Assembly (NCBI GenBank): GCA_003259005.1
Contig: QLII01000001.1
Location: 2,558,501-2,622,500 of the forward strand
Reading direction: 5' to 3'
DNA from: Spirosoma telluris
Lineage (GTDB): Bacteria; Bacteroidota; Bacteroidia; Cytophagales; Spirosomataceae
DNA: 64,000 nt
Position 1 is the first letter of the stretch. The number at the start of each line of letters is the position of its first letter. Of this stretch, positions 1 through 8,592 are shown piece by piece. The translations under genes were made by a program, and so were the position numbers. The notes beneath the pieces were generated by a model. That model was not told where the DNA came from and made no database searches. It saw only the letters and a list, made by a program, of their open reading frames with translations.

Positions 1-671
1 TATCGTTTAAGTAACGGATGTATTGCTGCTAGAAGACCAAGAAAATTCTTATAATGATGTCGGTGACCTACATACAATAGATATGGGTTTTCAGTAGTGG
101 TAATATCGGGATATTTATTGGGTTTTGGCGAAAGTGAGCTTCCTAAATAAATAACCTCTATTTTTTCAGGCTTTATATTAAACAAATCAACTATGTCTCG
201 TTTTGTACTTTGAGATATAGCAATTATACGGTCAGCTTTCTGAGCAATTGATTGTTTACGCGCGGTTATAATTTTATCGAGAGCTAATTCCTGGTATTTA
301 GTTGAAAGTTTCTCATGAATCATATCTAAGAAGGTTATCACAAAAGGTCTTCCATGAATATAATTTACAAAATAAGGGTCATAATAGGTCGCGTGGAAAA
401 TGTCATATTTCTTAGTATAAATCAGTGGTAAGGTCTGATATTTGTTAAGGCGATATACTAATGCTTCTCGTTTTTCAAATGGTTGATTTGGAAAGAATGG
501 CTTAACACTAAATTCTTTATCTTTTAGATAAACATTGTTCGAATATAAAGTGGGCAAATAAGCAGTATGCTCAGAGCACCGATTTATACCACTCATTAAT
601 TCCGCATAATAACGAGATATTCCACCATAATTTTGTAATGAAAATGTTTGATGGTCAAAAAATATAGTCAT
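1..671 (-). CDS. Glycosyltransferase family 4, C-terminus beyond window edge
   Basis: The reading frame starts at an ATG at 671 and stays open to base 1, so only the first ~223 residues are visible. The N-terminus has the GT4 style: a start of the type MTIFFDHQTFSLQNYGG, an ISRYYAEL segment, then FHATYYDPYF, a FLDMIHEK segment and ADRIIAISQSTKRD, as in GT-B donor/acceptor domains of mannosyl- or rhamnosyltransferases. The last visible part (LLYVGHRHHYKN) is the start of the nucleotide-sugar binding domain. It would transfer a sugar to a lipid-linked repeat unit in the cytoplasm. It is the most downstream visible gene of the leftward locus, 19 bp after the preceding glycosyltransferase. The sugar specificity cannot be read. 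Confidence 0.85.
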   Translation of the reverse strand, partial: MTIFFDHQTFSLQNYGGISRYYAELMSGINRCSEHTAYLPTLYSNNVYLKDKEFSVKPFFPNQPFEKREALVYRLNKYQTLPLIYTKKYDIFHATYYDPYFVNYIHGRPFVITFLDMIHEKLSTKYQELALDKIITARKQSIAQKADRIIAISQSTKRDIVDLFNIKPEKIEVIYLGSSLSPKPNKYPDITTTENPYLLYVGHRHHYKNFLGLLAAIHPLLKR

Positions 672-690
672 TATTCAGCATGTATTTACA

Positions 691-1673
691 TCAGAGATTT
701 GACATCGTGGTCAGCTCTTTTAGTTTTGTCTGTATTTTCGAAAAATCTCCCTGATAAAGTGCTTTCATCAATGACTTGATTTTAGATTTCCACCAGGAAG
801 GCAGTTGATAGAACTGAGCAAATGCATAGGTTAACGCTTCTTTATTCAGTACCAGATTGGATGGATGACTCATCTGGTTAACCTCAATGGGTACTGTGGG
901 TAAATTAGCAAATTCGGAATCAGTCAACGTGTTCGTTGCGCCTTCTCCAAAACCAATATTTGTTATTAGATTTTGGTTGGGTATGATACACAACCCCTGG
1001 TGTTTCCAAATAGTAAACACCCATTGATAATCCCAGGTATCAATTTTACCCGAATACGTTTTATCGAAGGCCGTTTTCCAGTAAGACTGTGAAGGAGCAT
1101 AAGTCACCATCTGATTGATGGATTTTAAACGCTTAAACTCAGGATACTCCTTCATGGTGATATCATACAATTTCCAGGCTCGACGCCAGGTAGCCCACCC
1201 CCAGATGTGTGGTATACTGGAGAAGAAATAGGCATCTGGACCCCATGTATGGTTACCATATAAGTTAGCTCCCCGATATGCATGATTTTAGGCTCATTAA
1301 CATACCGCTGGAGCAAAACCTGGCAAAAGTCAAAAAATGTCAGGTCAGGCAAACAGTCATCTTCCAGAATAATTCCAGCCTCCACATGCTCAAAAAACCA
1401 GTTGATCGCCGAACTAACGGCTTGCCTACAGCCCAGATTTTCAGCTCTAAACAGCGTATGAATTGTACAGGGCCAGTCGACAAGAGTCGCTATCTCCTGA
1501 CATTGCTTTGTTGCCTCATTATCAGCTAGTCGATCAGGTCTGGGGCCATCCACTGTGAGATAGAGTGACTCAGGCTTAACTTCCCGGATACGCTCGAATA
1601 CGCGTAATGCCTGAGCCGGGCGGTTAAACATGATTAACAGGACAGGAACGTTACAGGATGCGTTTATTTCCAT
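691..1673 (-). CDS. Glycosyltransferase (nucleotide-diphospho-sugar transferase, HlpA-like), one frameshift
   Basis: Two overlapping frames form one ~327-residue protein. The N-terminal part (from 1673) has PVLLIMFNRPAQALRVFERI, LYLTVDGPR and the metal-site segment GIILEDDCLPDLTFF of GT-A fold sugar transferases. The C-terminal part has GKIDTWDYQWVF and NIGFGEGATNT, typical of this uncharacterised Bacteroidota/cyanobacterial family. The frames join near 1271-1274, a run of four G on the coding strand. Adding one base restores a continuous IMHI..GANLYGNHTWGPDAY sequence, and the total length then divides by three. The gene lies between a GT4 and a methyltransferase in the leftward glycan operon. 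The family is clear; donor and acceptor are unknown. Confidence 0.8.
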
Positions 1674-1700
1674 TTCTCACGTTGGTAGTCCATCGAACGC

Positions 1701-2384
1701 TCACTGATGGTCTAGGTATTGCACAATGCCGCCGATGGCTGTTCGTGGTTGCTTATCGCCAGCCGGTGCCAAACTAACCTGTCGGGTTAGAAATATTGAT
1801 GTTGTTGTGGCATAGCCATTAATGGGATTGAAACCTGCCATATCTACCTCTATCAAATCGGTACTTCGCAGGAAAGCTGCCGATTCAATGAACCAGTCCG
1901 AATTATCCAAAATCATGAAACCCGTAGCAGATAATTGCGGTCTTGCCTTATGAGTACAATCATACCGATGGCTACCATCCACAATAATTACATCAAAAGG
2001 AGTCTCAAATTGCATAATGGCCTGAACATACGCTTCTTTATTATCCACTAACAAATACGTAACGTTGGCTGGCAGCTTAGGTTTAATTTGCGCATACCAG
2101 GTGGGATCATCTTCAATAGCTACCACATGTTTACTACGGCTGGCCCAAAATAATGTTGAATTTCCAGATCCATACTCAAACACTGTCTTTTGGCTACAGT
2201 CAAGTTGTTGGATATATTCAATCATAGGGTAACTGTACCACGGAATTGGTTGTCCATCCTTATTTATGCTTTGCCAAAGACTGGCACTTTTATAATGACC
2301 ATATTTTCGGCTGAGTATTTTATAGTTTTGGTAGGTGGCCTGTACTGCGTAGGGCAGTAGTTTACTCATTAGCTTTTTAAACAT
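1701..2384 (-). CDS. Class I SAM-dependent methyltransferase
   Basis: A 227-residue protein with the Rossmann SAM-binding motif VFEYGSGNSTLFWASR (about residues 70-85), the acidic loop VVAIEDDPTW, and the post-motif segment PFDVIIVDGSHRYD followed by GFMILDNSDWF. This matches the small methyltransferases found in surface-polysaccharide loci, which probably methylate a sugar hydroxyl or a glycan terminus. It lies 27 bp downstream of (leftward transcription: after) the flippase region and just before the HlpA-like transferase gene, in the same operon direction. It reads without interruption. The exact substrate is not visible. Confidence 0.8.
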   Translation of the reverse strand: MFKKLMSKLLPYAVQATYQNYKILSRKYGHYKSASLWQSINKDGQPIPWYSYPMIEYIQQLDCSQKTVFEYGSGNSTLFWASRSKHVVAIEDDPTWYAQIKPKLPANVTYLLVDNKEAYVQAIMQFETPFDVIIVDGSHRYDCTHKARPQLSATGFMILDNSDWFIESAAFLRSTDLIEVDMAGFNPINGYATTTSIFLTRQVSLAPAGDKQPRTAIGGIVQYLDHQ

Positions 2385-2469
2385 ATTTGAGCGTTTTATA
2401 GAAAATAATAGCGCAAAAGTAACTACTACTGCACTAGTGAAAAAGCCGGTAGGCAGTTCGGTTGCTTTT

Positions 2470-3828
2470 TTAGCGAACTCGGCGAAGGGTATTGATCAGC
2501 AAACGGGGTAAAAACAATAAGGCATTCGTTTGTAGCTGAAATACCTCTTTGGTTCGACTGAAAAAACCGTTTGTCAGGTAGGCTGCACAAAGTTGTGCTA
2601 TCAGTGTGGCCAGCGATGCCCCTATAGCCCCATATCGTGGAATTAGAAAAACATTTAATATCGCATTGACCAAGGCGCCGACAATGGTACGCCCTAATAA
2701 AAATCGTTGCATATTCTCAACGACAAACCAGTTATTGGTACCAACGGCTATAAATACAAATACCCCGGTCCAGATATGAATACTAAGAATCGGCCCTACA
2801 CCCTCGTACTTCTGCCCATATAATAACGTACTGATATCGTTACCCAGCATAGAGAATAACAGCCCCAGACCAATACCAATCATTGCCAGTCTATTCAACA
2901 ATGTCTGATAGCGACTGAGGTAAGCCTTGTAATCCTCAGAACGAAGTTTAATGATACCTGGATAATAAGACATGGTAATGGCTCCAGCCACAAAATACCA
3001 GACTTCCGATAAGCGTAAAGCGGCACTATACCGGCCTAACTCATCACTGGTAGCTAAATATTTCAGCATGATCTGGTCGATACGCATGTACACAAAAATA
3101 AAAAACTCGGCCAGCATCAGGGGCCAGGCAAGGTGTAGTAGCCGCTGGACAATCGCTTTGTCAAGTAAAAGGGTAAAAATCGAATGATTATGCTGCCTCA
3201 GGAAAAGCCCATAAATAACCAGATAGCTACTAGTCAGCTCTAAAGCAGTCACCATAATAAAGAACTCCAGATGTAAGTGGGCTATCAGGCCATAAATTCG
3301 GATGAGGGTAGCTAGCCCAAACGCAATTATTTTAGGAATAATCGAGTATTGAACTTTTTGAATACTTTGAAAATAAACGTCTACCGCATCAAAGCATTGG
3401 ACAATCAGGCTAACTGAAGAGATTGAAATTAATACAATCAGTTGCGGTTCTGAAGCATGGATAAAGTAGCTGGCCGTCACGATCAGGCCAAAGGCCACTA
3501 ATCCTGCCAGTAATTTGAGCGCAACAGTTGTTCTAACAAGGCGATCGACTGCGTCAGCATCCTGAATCGGTATTTCGCTGACCAGAATATTATTGACGCC
3601 CAGCGAAGCGAGTGGAGCTAGTATCAAAGGGAAAACATTTGCATAACTTAGTAACCCATAGTCAGCAGGGCCTAAGTAGCGGGCAAGCCAGACACCAACA
3701 AGCATCCCGGTGGCCATTCGAAATAGTTTATCGAAAAATAGCCATCCCACATTCATCAGGGACTTACTATACGGAAATATTTTTCGAAAGTTCGTTACAC
3801 TGAACCAGCCATTGAAAGCTTTCTTCAT
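2470..3828 (-). CDS. Oligosaccharide flippase (Wzx/PST family)
   Basis: A 452-residue, very hydrophobic protein with about 12-14 predicted membrane helices. The N-terminus has the typical PST pattern (MATGMLVGVWLARYLGPADY, then GLLSYANVFPL) seen in Wzx and RfbX flippases, and a central YMRIDQIMLKYLATSDELG segment is characteristic of the family. It would move the undecaprenyl-linked repeat unit across the inner membrane. It sits between the Wzz-type gene and the methyltransferase in the leftward locus. A second flippase (17801-19363) lies in the rightward cassette, which implies two separate glycans or two assembled loci. Confidence 0.88.
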   Translation of the reverse strand: MKKAFNGWFSVTNFRKIFPYSKSLMNVGWLFFDKLFRMATGMLVGVWLARYLGPADYGLLSYANVFPLILAPLASLGVNNILVSEIPIQDADAVDRLVRTTVALKLLAGLVAFGLIVTASYFIHASEPQLIVLISISSVSLIVQCFDAVDVYFQSIQKVQYSIIPKIIAFGLATLIRIYGLIAHLHLEFFIMVTALELTSSYLVIYGLFLRQHNHSIFTLLLDKAIVQRLLHLAWPLMLAEFFIFVYMRIDQIMLKYLATSDELGRYSAALRLSEVWYFVAGAITMSYYPGIIKLRSEDYKAYLSRYQTLLNRLAMIGIGLGLLFSMLGNDISTLLYGQKYEGVGPILSIHIWTGVFVFIAVGTNNWFVVENMQRFLLGRTIVGALVNAILNVFLIPRYGAIGASLATLIAQLCAAYLTNGFFSRTKEVFQLQTNALLFLPRLLINTLRRVR

Positions 3829-3961
3829 GCAGAAGGTAACAGTTTGATTGATTCGGCTTGGGTTAGTCGTATGTTAAGCAACCGCTTTGGTAATATGGCT
3901 TGCTTAAGAACTCAATAAGCATGCTCCCTATTGCCTAATGAATACTAAGTTGAGCTGTTAT

Positions 3962-5055
3962 CTATGCGGCTTGTAGTACCCTCATTCTCCGCCGAATAAG
4001 TCGAACGAGTTCAATAAGTAAACTTACGATCGCGCCAACTACAGCAAAACCCAGCATTGTCAAGGTTCGTTTAGGACCGCTTTTCAGTAAGGGTATGGTA
4101 GGTGGCTCCAATAATTTAAAAACGGGGTCTCTTCCTGCACTTTAATTTTCGCCTGCTCCAATTGCTTAGACAATTCATTATAAACCGACTGCTCAAGCAA
4201 ATAATCGGACTGGAGCCGTTGTTCGTCTATTTTGGCAGTGTTCAGCAATAAGCTTCGGTTACGGTCTTTATAGGCAGCCAGAGCTGATTCTGCCGCCTGA
4301 TAACGACGCTTGGTCTGCTGTACTTGCTGCATGAGAAACGTAACCTGCTGGCTCGCTTTTTCGGTACGGTAGGCTGTGATATACTTCGTTAAGTATTCGA
4401 GCGATAAGCGAGCTACAGTAGCCGCAACTACCGGGTCCTGCTCAACGGCAGTCAGCGTCAGTATCCCGGTTTTCTTATCATAGATAGCGCCTGCACTTGC
4501 GTAAACGGATTTAATAAGTTCCTGCTGATCTTTGGTTATCTGAATCGCCTGGCTAAAATTCTTCGGATCAAGTTTTGCTTCTTCGCCTTTGTTACCCAAA
4601 AGTCCATGTATGATTCGGCCAAAAAAACTGTCTCGCTCCATACGTTCCATGAAGTCCTGCAGCCGCATTGTCGCCTGTAATTTTTGAGAATAAACGGGCT
4701 GGTTTAACAGATGTAAGGCAAACGGAATACTTTGCAAAATAGTCGGATACAGATCAGGCCGAATCGCATCCTGCCCAACGGTATTATCCAGGTTTATGCC
4801 CGCCAATCCTGCCAGAGAGCCTAATTCTCCTAAGCTGCCTGCTGCTCTTGACTGAATCTCGGGCATTACAGTCACTTGAGCCGTATATACATTCGGTTTC
4901 GCAAATGCATAAACAGCCCCGATTACCATACCCACAAAAGCTCCTATAAGAAATCGGCGACGGTTATTTTTCAAAAATCGGATGATATCGCTCAACCGAA
5001 TTTCAATTTCGTTTCCATCACCGTTAGGCTTACGTGTTGTTTCTGTAACTGACAT
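3962..5055 (-). CDS. Wzz-type polysaccharide chain-length determinant, one frameshift
   Basis: The N-terminal frame (from ATG 5055) has a cytoplasmic start, the Wzz-type entry IRLSDIIRFLKNNRRRFLIG and a first membrane helix (IGAFVGMVIGAVYAFA), then a periplasmic region with a coiled coil (VTFLMQQVQQTKRRYQAAES). That frame stops early at 4084. Adding one base near 4118-4127 (A5-C-G4 on the plus strand) continues into KLLEPPTIPLLKSGPKRT, a second membrane helix (LTMLGFAVVGAIVSLLIEL) and a basic tail ending at 3962. The restored protein is 364 residues with the two-helix architecture of Wzz/PCP1 proteins and no kinase domain. It is the first gene of the leftward operon. The gene is probably intact in the cell. 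Confidence 0.85.
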
Positions 5056-5551
5056 ACTAACAGGAGAAAGGGAGTCTTAACGAGGCAGAGTAGTCACTAA
5101 TGCATAGGCTACCGTCGTCGGTAAGTAGGCATCAGATCGAATTGCCTCAGTAGATACCTGGTCGTATCGTAGCAGGCGTACTTGCAGGAAGAGCACTTGA
5201 AGAAATCGACTAGGCTGAATACACTGTGACAATTTGCCCTTTGTACACATGAACATTGGCTATCAAGTAGGTTGTCATTCCTAGTCAGATATAGTTATGA
5301 TCAGTCATTTATTGCTAAACAACTAATTATCAGAAGCTTGTATTTAGCAACAATTAACTGACAATACCCGACAACGAATGACTATCTACTTAAGCCAAAC
5401 ATTGACCTGTAAAACTAATAGATTCTGGCTAAAACTTTGTACTGTACAAGAGTCAAGGTATAAATAGACGAATGTAATGGCTAGCTAGTCATTACATTCA
5501 TGAAGCGCTTTGGCACCTATATACGATCACTTATGTTTACCCTATAGCTGG
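5056..5551. other. Intergenic region upstream of the leftward locus
   Basis: About 500 bases separate the start of the Wzz-type gene from the next open frame. It is AT-rich and should hold the promoter of the leftward operon, but I found no convincing -33/-7 pair on the minus strand. Apart from a short 15-codon ATG frame at 5500, I see no gene, RNA or strong hairpin. Confidence 0.5.
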
Positions 5552-5905
5552 ATGCTTCTACTTACTACAGCTATGCAAACGACTAAACAAACATATCCTT
5601 TTCCGCCCCCTGGACGCTATTGTTACACGCTGCCGGTAAGCGCCACAGGGTCATTATGGGGTGGCTACGGGGGATGGCTTTTCCGGGCGTTCCTATGGGT
5701 AGAAAAAAAGCGTCGTTCAACCTCGAAGCAGATGACGATTCGAGTAATTCCGCTTAAGGTTGCAGAGCCGGACATTGACTACATCGATCGTAGCTACCCA
5801 TCCGACCAGCTACATCCCTGCCGAACGCTCCGGATCAACCAGAAGAGTAGTCACCGCCTGATTACGCCTGCCTATAAACCGCGCTATGGGCTCGTTCTGC
5901 AATGA
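5552..5905 (+). CDS. Small hypothetical protein, uncertain
   Basis: An open frame of 117 codons from ATG 5552 (the frame is open from a TTG at 5510). I do not recognise the product. It has a proline/glycine/aromatic segment (PFPPPGRYCYTLPVSATGS), a short hydrophobic stretch (GGWLFRAFLWVEKKRR) and a polar C-terminus rich in Arg, Tyr and Pro. There is no signal peptide and no known motif. Codon use is not obviously foreign. It is isolated: about 500 bp after the leftward operon start and 414 bp before the NusG-like gene. It could be a chance frame in a long regulatory region. Confidence 0.3.
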   Translation: MLLLTTAMQTTKQTYPFPPPGRYCYTLPVSATGSLWGGYGGWLFRAFLWVEKKRRSTSKQMTIRVIPLKVAEPDIDYIDRSYPSDQLHPCRTLRINQKSSHRLITPAYKPRYGLVLQ

Positions 5906-5994
5906 AAGTCGGTTTCATGTAGTAGGGATTTTATGGTTCCATACTACCGTTTGTACTCGCTTAAACCTACTATGATGTGTCTACCCCACCCCAA

Positions 5995-6021
5995 CCCCTC
6001 CCCTGAAAACTAGGGGAGGGG
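5995..6021. repeat. C/G-rich hairpin (family A, copy 1)
   Basis: A perfect 10-bp stem, CCCCTCCCCT and AGGGGAGGGG, with a 7-base loop, preceded by CCCCACCCCAA. The same core recurs at 8010-8160 and 37826-37986. It lies in the space before the NusG-like gene. No T-tract follows, so a dispersed palindromic repeat is likelier than a terminator. Confidence 0.75.
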
Positions 6022-6319
6022 CCAGAACAATCGGCCTTCATGCGATCGCTCCAATGGGATCGCATAATTCGTGGTTTCCGGAGGGTTACAGAGGCAGTAG
6101 CTTACTGAGACACCGTCCCATCCCCCTCATTCCCTATACGCTGGTTCAACTTCCTTACTTTTCGTACTTTTCAGGAACAGAGAAGCCCTTAATTTGACGT
6201 TGAATCTTGCATTTCGACGTTGAATCCGCGTCCTTTAAAACAATGTTCACATTAGCGGATTCGTTAACATTAATGTTGAATAAGCAACCTCCTCTATATT
6301 AACTAATTACCAAATACCT

Positions 6320-6826
6320 ATGCCGTGGTTTGTCATTTATACGAAATCCCGATCCGAAAAGCTGGCTGCAAAGGAACTACGTCAGCGAGGAGTTGACGTA
6401 TATTGTCCACTCCGCAAAGTCAAACGACAATGGTCTGACCGGGTCAAGATGGTAGAAGAACCCCTGTTTCGTTCCTATTGCTTTGTGAACCTGGAAGAAA
6501 ATGAACGCCAGGCGGTGTATGGCGTTCCTGGCGTAGTGGGTTATCTTTATTGGTTAAAGAAACCGGCTATCGTCAAGCAAAAAGAGATTGACCTGATCAA
6601 AGATATGCTGAGTGATTTTGATCATGACGCCCTTGAACTCCTCGACTTTAAAACAGCCGACCGACTCAAAATTACGTCTGGTGCCTTTATGGATCAGGAG
6701 GGCGAAGTGATGTCTGCACAGGGCAAAACGATCATGGTTAAACTTGAGGCACTACAAGTCTATGTATCCGTCGATCTGAATAAAAATAAAGTAGAGAAAT
6801 TAAGCAGAACAAAACGGGAGCTGTGA
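6320..6826 (+). CDS. NusG-like transcription antiterminator (UpxY/LoaP-type)
   Basis: A 168-residue protein of the NusG superfamily. The NGN domain (about residues 1-105) opens with MPWFVIYTKSRSEKLAAKEL, followed by VDVYCPLRKVKRQWSDR and the signature EEPLFRSYCFVNL. A KOW-like region follows (about 120-165, LKITSGAFMDQEGEVM). In Bacteroides, UpxY-type specialised NusG proteins load on RNA polymerase at capsule operon leaders and let transcription pass through long glycan operons. Here it opens the rightward locus, ahead of the initiating transferase, and a paralogue lies at 13074. The role is inferred from family and position. Confidence 0.88.
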   Translation: MPWFVIYTKSRSEKLAAKELRQRGVDVYCPLRKVKRQWSDRVKMVEEPLFRSYCFVNLEENERQAVYGVPGVVGYLYWLKKPAIVKQKEIDLIKDMLSDFDHDALELLDFKTADRLKITSGAFMDQEGEVMSAQGKTIMVKLEALQVYVSVDLNKNKVEKLSRTKREL

Positions 6827-6886
6827 GGTCTGGCACAGGTCAATCCGACATTCCGGTTTATCCGTGCCAGACCATCTGCGGCATCA

Positions 6887-7225
6887 TCAATTTTCGGCAT
6901 GAAGCGGCTCCAGTAATTGAAGTACAGCGGGCACCCGACGCCGGGCAATCTCCAACTGCGTATTGTCTGCCATGACAATGTAATTTGTATCGGTCGAGTT
7001 GCCTGCCGGTTTGCAGAACGAAACGTAGGACTGGTTAATGAGTGCCTTTTTGTGCACTCTGACAAATTGTGGCCATTGATCAGCAAACCATTTTAAGGTT
7101 CGGCAGGACATGATTACTTCACCACTCGACAAGTGTACATAACAATAATTAATATTTCCAATGAGGTAGAGTACCTGCTGCGGTTCATAGTGGTGCTCTC
7201 CACGCTTTCCGGGTAATCTTTTCAT
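6887..7225 (-). CDS. Solitary LytTR-domain DNA-binding protein
   Basis: A 112-residue protein made almost entirely of a LytTR domain: VLYLIGNINYCYVHLSSGEV, CRTLKWFADQWPQFVRVHKKALIN, then a final LEIARRRVPAVLQLLE. It lacks the receiver domain and membrane anchor found in most LytTR regulators, so it would respond to its own level or to a partner. The sequence WPQFVRVHKKALIN corresponds to the usual F.RvHrSylVN core. It lies 60 bp after and opposite to the NusG-like gene, and is a paralogue of the next LytTR gene, transcribed in the same direction. Regulation of the glycan locus is an inference. Confidence 0.85.
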   Translation of the reverse strand: MKRLPGKRGEHHYEPQQVLYLIGNINYCYVHLSSGEVIMSCRTLKWFADQWPQFVRVHKKALINQSYVSFCKPAGNSTDTNYIVMADNTQLEIARRRVPAVLQLLEPLHAEN

Positions 7226-7312
7226 AGCTTTATTGGTAAGTTTTACTACCTGGCCATCATCTCTTAATGTTCATAAAAAAAGCAATAATAGTGCAAACAT
7301 ATAGGTTTGTAT

Positions 7313-7359
7313 CTAAAGATGTATTTTTTATCTTTTAAACGGAAAAAATACATCTTTAG
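7313..7359. terminator. Hairpin between the two LytTR genes
   Basis: A 17-base inverted repeat (CTAAAGATGTATTTTTT and its complement) with a 13-base loop. The arm ends in a T6/A6 run, so it could act as a rho-independent terminator after the upstream LytTR gene (minus strand) or as a leader structure of the downstream one. Confidence 0.5.
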
Positions 7360-7432
7360 GTAAAAATCTCACCTTAAACGAAGCATCGGCTCCTCCCTCT
7401 CCTGCTTTATCTACTCTAGTAATGCAGCAATT

Positions 7433-7541
7433 GTCTCCGACAGCATCCCTGCTGTCGAGCCGATAGGCTAAGAAATGATTGGAAAGCATGAATCGGCCAA
7501 ATTTAGCCTGACGACTCGACAGCAGGGATGCTGTCGGAGAC
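7433..7541. repeat. Composite inverted repeat with palindromic arms (family E)
   Basis: Two perfect 27-base arms (7433-7459 and 7515-7541) in inverted orientation around a 55-base centre. Each arm itself contains a palindrome, GACAGCATCCCTGCTGTC. This BIME/MITE-like design lies between two paralogous regulators on the minus strand. No coding frame of note is inside it. Confidence 0.8.
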
Positions 7542-7581
7542 GCTGGCAACGCCAACTTAGGATAAGCGTGTGAAAACTACT

Positions 7582-7938
7582 TTACTTGGCCTCCAGAGCA
7601 GACCGGTGATCGCCGGGAACATCGGTACCTAATTGCTCCATAACGCCATTAATACGCCGACGCCCAATAGGCAACCGGGCCCCATTTCGCATGATCAGAT
7701 GGGCGGAAATGGTCGATACCAGCACACAGCGATGGACATGCGCTGGATTAATGAGGCTTCCTTTATGGATGCGGATGAAATGAGGCCAGCGGTCATTATA
7801 CCACTTTAAGGTTCGGCTCGATAGAATTTTCTTACCATTCAGGAGGTGAAGGGAACAGTAATTGACATCGCCAATTAAATAGAGTACATGATCTGGTTCA
7901 AAATTGTGCTGAAGCTGAGCAGCCGCTAATCGTTTCAT
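7582..7938 (-). CDS. Solitary LytTR-domain DNA-binding protein
   Basis: A 118-residue LytTR-only protein, clearly paralogous to the one at 6887-7225. Shared features are the MKRL start, VLYLIGDVNYCSLHLLNGKK, SRTLKWYNDRWPHFIRIHKG and SLINPAHV, and an IGRRRINGVME tail. There is no receiver, sensor or membrane segment. Tandem copies separated by an inverted repeat suggest a local duplication followed by divergence. As in LytTR-type regulators generally it should bind DNA in promoter regions. Nearby candidates are the NusG-like gene and the transferase gene. The target is not visible from sequence. Confidence 0.85.
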   Translation of the reverse strand: MKRLAAAQLQHNFEPDHVLYLIGDVNYCSLHLLNGKKILSSRTLKWYNDRWPHFIRIHKGSLINPAHVHRCVLVSTISAHLIMRNGARLPIGRRRINGVMEQLGTDVPGDHRSALEAK

Positions 7939-8009
7939 GGATAGGATAGACGCTGTGAATTATCAAAACTGTTTATAAGTAGCCTCGTAGTAAAATCTAA
8001 GATAACGTA

Positions 8010-8160
8010 TGCACCCCATCCCCTCCCCTTAAAAAAAGTGGAGGGGGGTAGCTCTGGACTTTTTTTAACCTCTTCCCTTGAAAAAAGGAGAGAAAGACAG
8101 ATCCGGGCTTTTTTTTAGCCCCTCCCCTTGAAAAAAGGGGAGGGGTTGGGGTGGGGTGTA
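8010..8160. repeat. Cluster of three C/G-rich hairpins (family A, copy 2)
   Basis: Three successive hairpins of the type CCCCTCCCCTT...AAGGGGAGGGG with A/T-rich loops. The outer ends (CACCCCAT... and ...GGGGTGGGGTG) also pair, so the whole cluster can fold as one large cruciform. It is the most complex copy of the family in the window. Confidence 0.75.
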
Positions 8161-8592
8161 CATTGCACGCTCCTAATACCTCTAAAACCTACACCATTTT
8201 TTCAACTCCTAATCTCAACAAAAGCGTAGTCCCGAAAGCAGAAGTATATCTACAGCAAGCACAACAAACTTAGTAGGTTCGTCCACGAAAATAGGTTAAT
8301 TTGTACTTATACAATAGTATATAGACCAGGAAATTTAATCAATTCAAGTTTAGTAAAACATTCATTCAATACAAGTTACTTATACTTATAATTGCTTTCG
8401 CCGTTTAATAAATACAAATAAGATAATGGTAAGCCCGTCCGTAAACGTGGTTATTATTGCATACGCAGAAGATGATAATACAAATCAGCGGCTGGTAGCA
8501 CAAGCTAAATTGGCCACCAACGCTAAACAGAAAATTGAGTAGTTATACCTTCCATACTAAATAATGTTCAATCCATTTATCATCCCATACCT
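8161..8592. other. Long leader region before the initiating transferase
   Basis: A stretch of 432 bases without an established gene, probably holding the promoter and leader of the transferase gene. It includes the small frame 8426-8542 described separately. I found no clear TAnnTTTG box or terminator. Such leaders are where NusG-like antiterminators act in Bacteroides capsule loci, so the region is a candidate target. Confidence 0.4.
8426..8542 (+). CDS. Possible 38-residue leader peptide
   Basis: A frame from ATG 8426 to TAG 8542. It starts MVSPSVNVVIIAYAEDDN and ends in a charged helical-looking segment (LVAQAKLATNAKQKIE). It resembles nothing I recognise. It lies 50 bp before the transferase and could be a leader peptide or a chance frame. 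I see no strong ribosome binding site. Confidence 0.25.
   Translation: MVSPSVNVVIIAYAEDDNTNQRLVAQAKLATNAKQKIE

Noticed and set aside
7433..7541. Invertible promoter of the kind that phase-varies Bacteroides capsules
   Set aside because: The arms are 55 bases apart with no promoter box between them and no recombinase gene nearby.
7328..7555. A 75-codon minus-strand frame between the LytTR genes
   Set aside because: It is made largely of the inverted repeat at 7433-7541 and the adjacent hairpin, without protein features.
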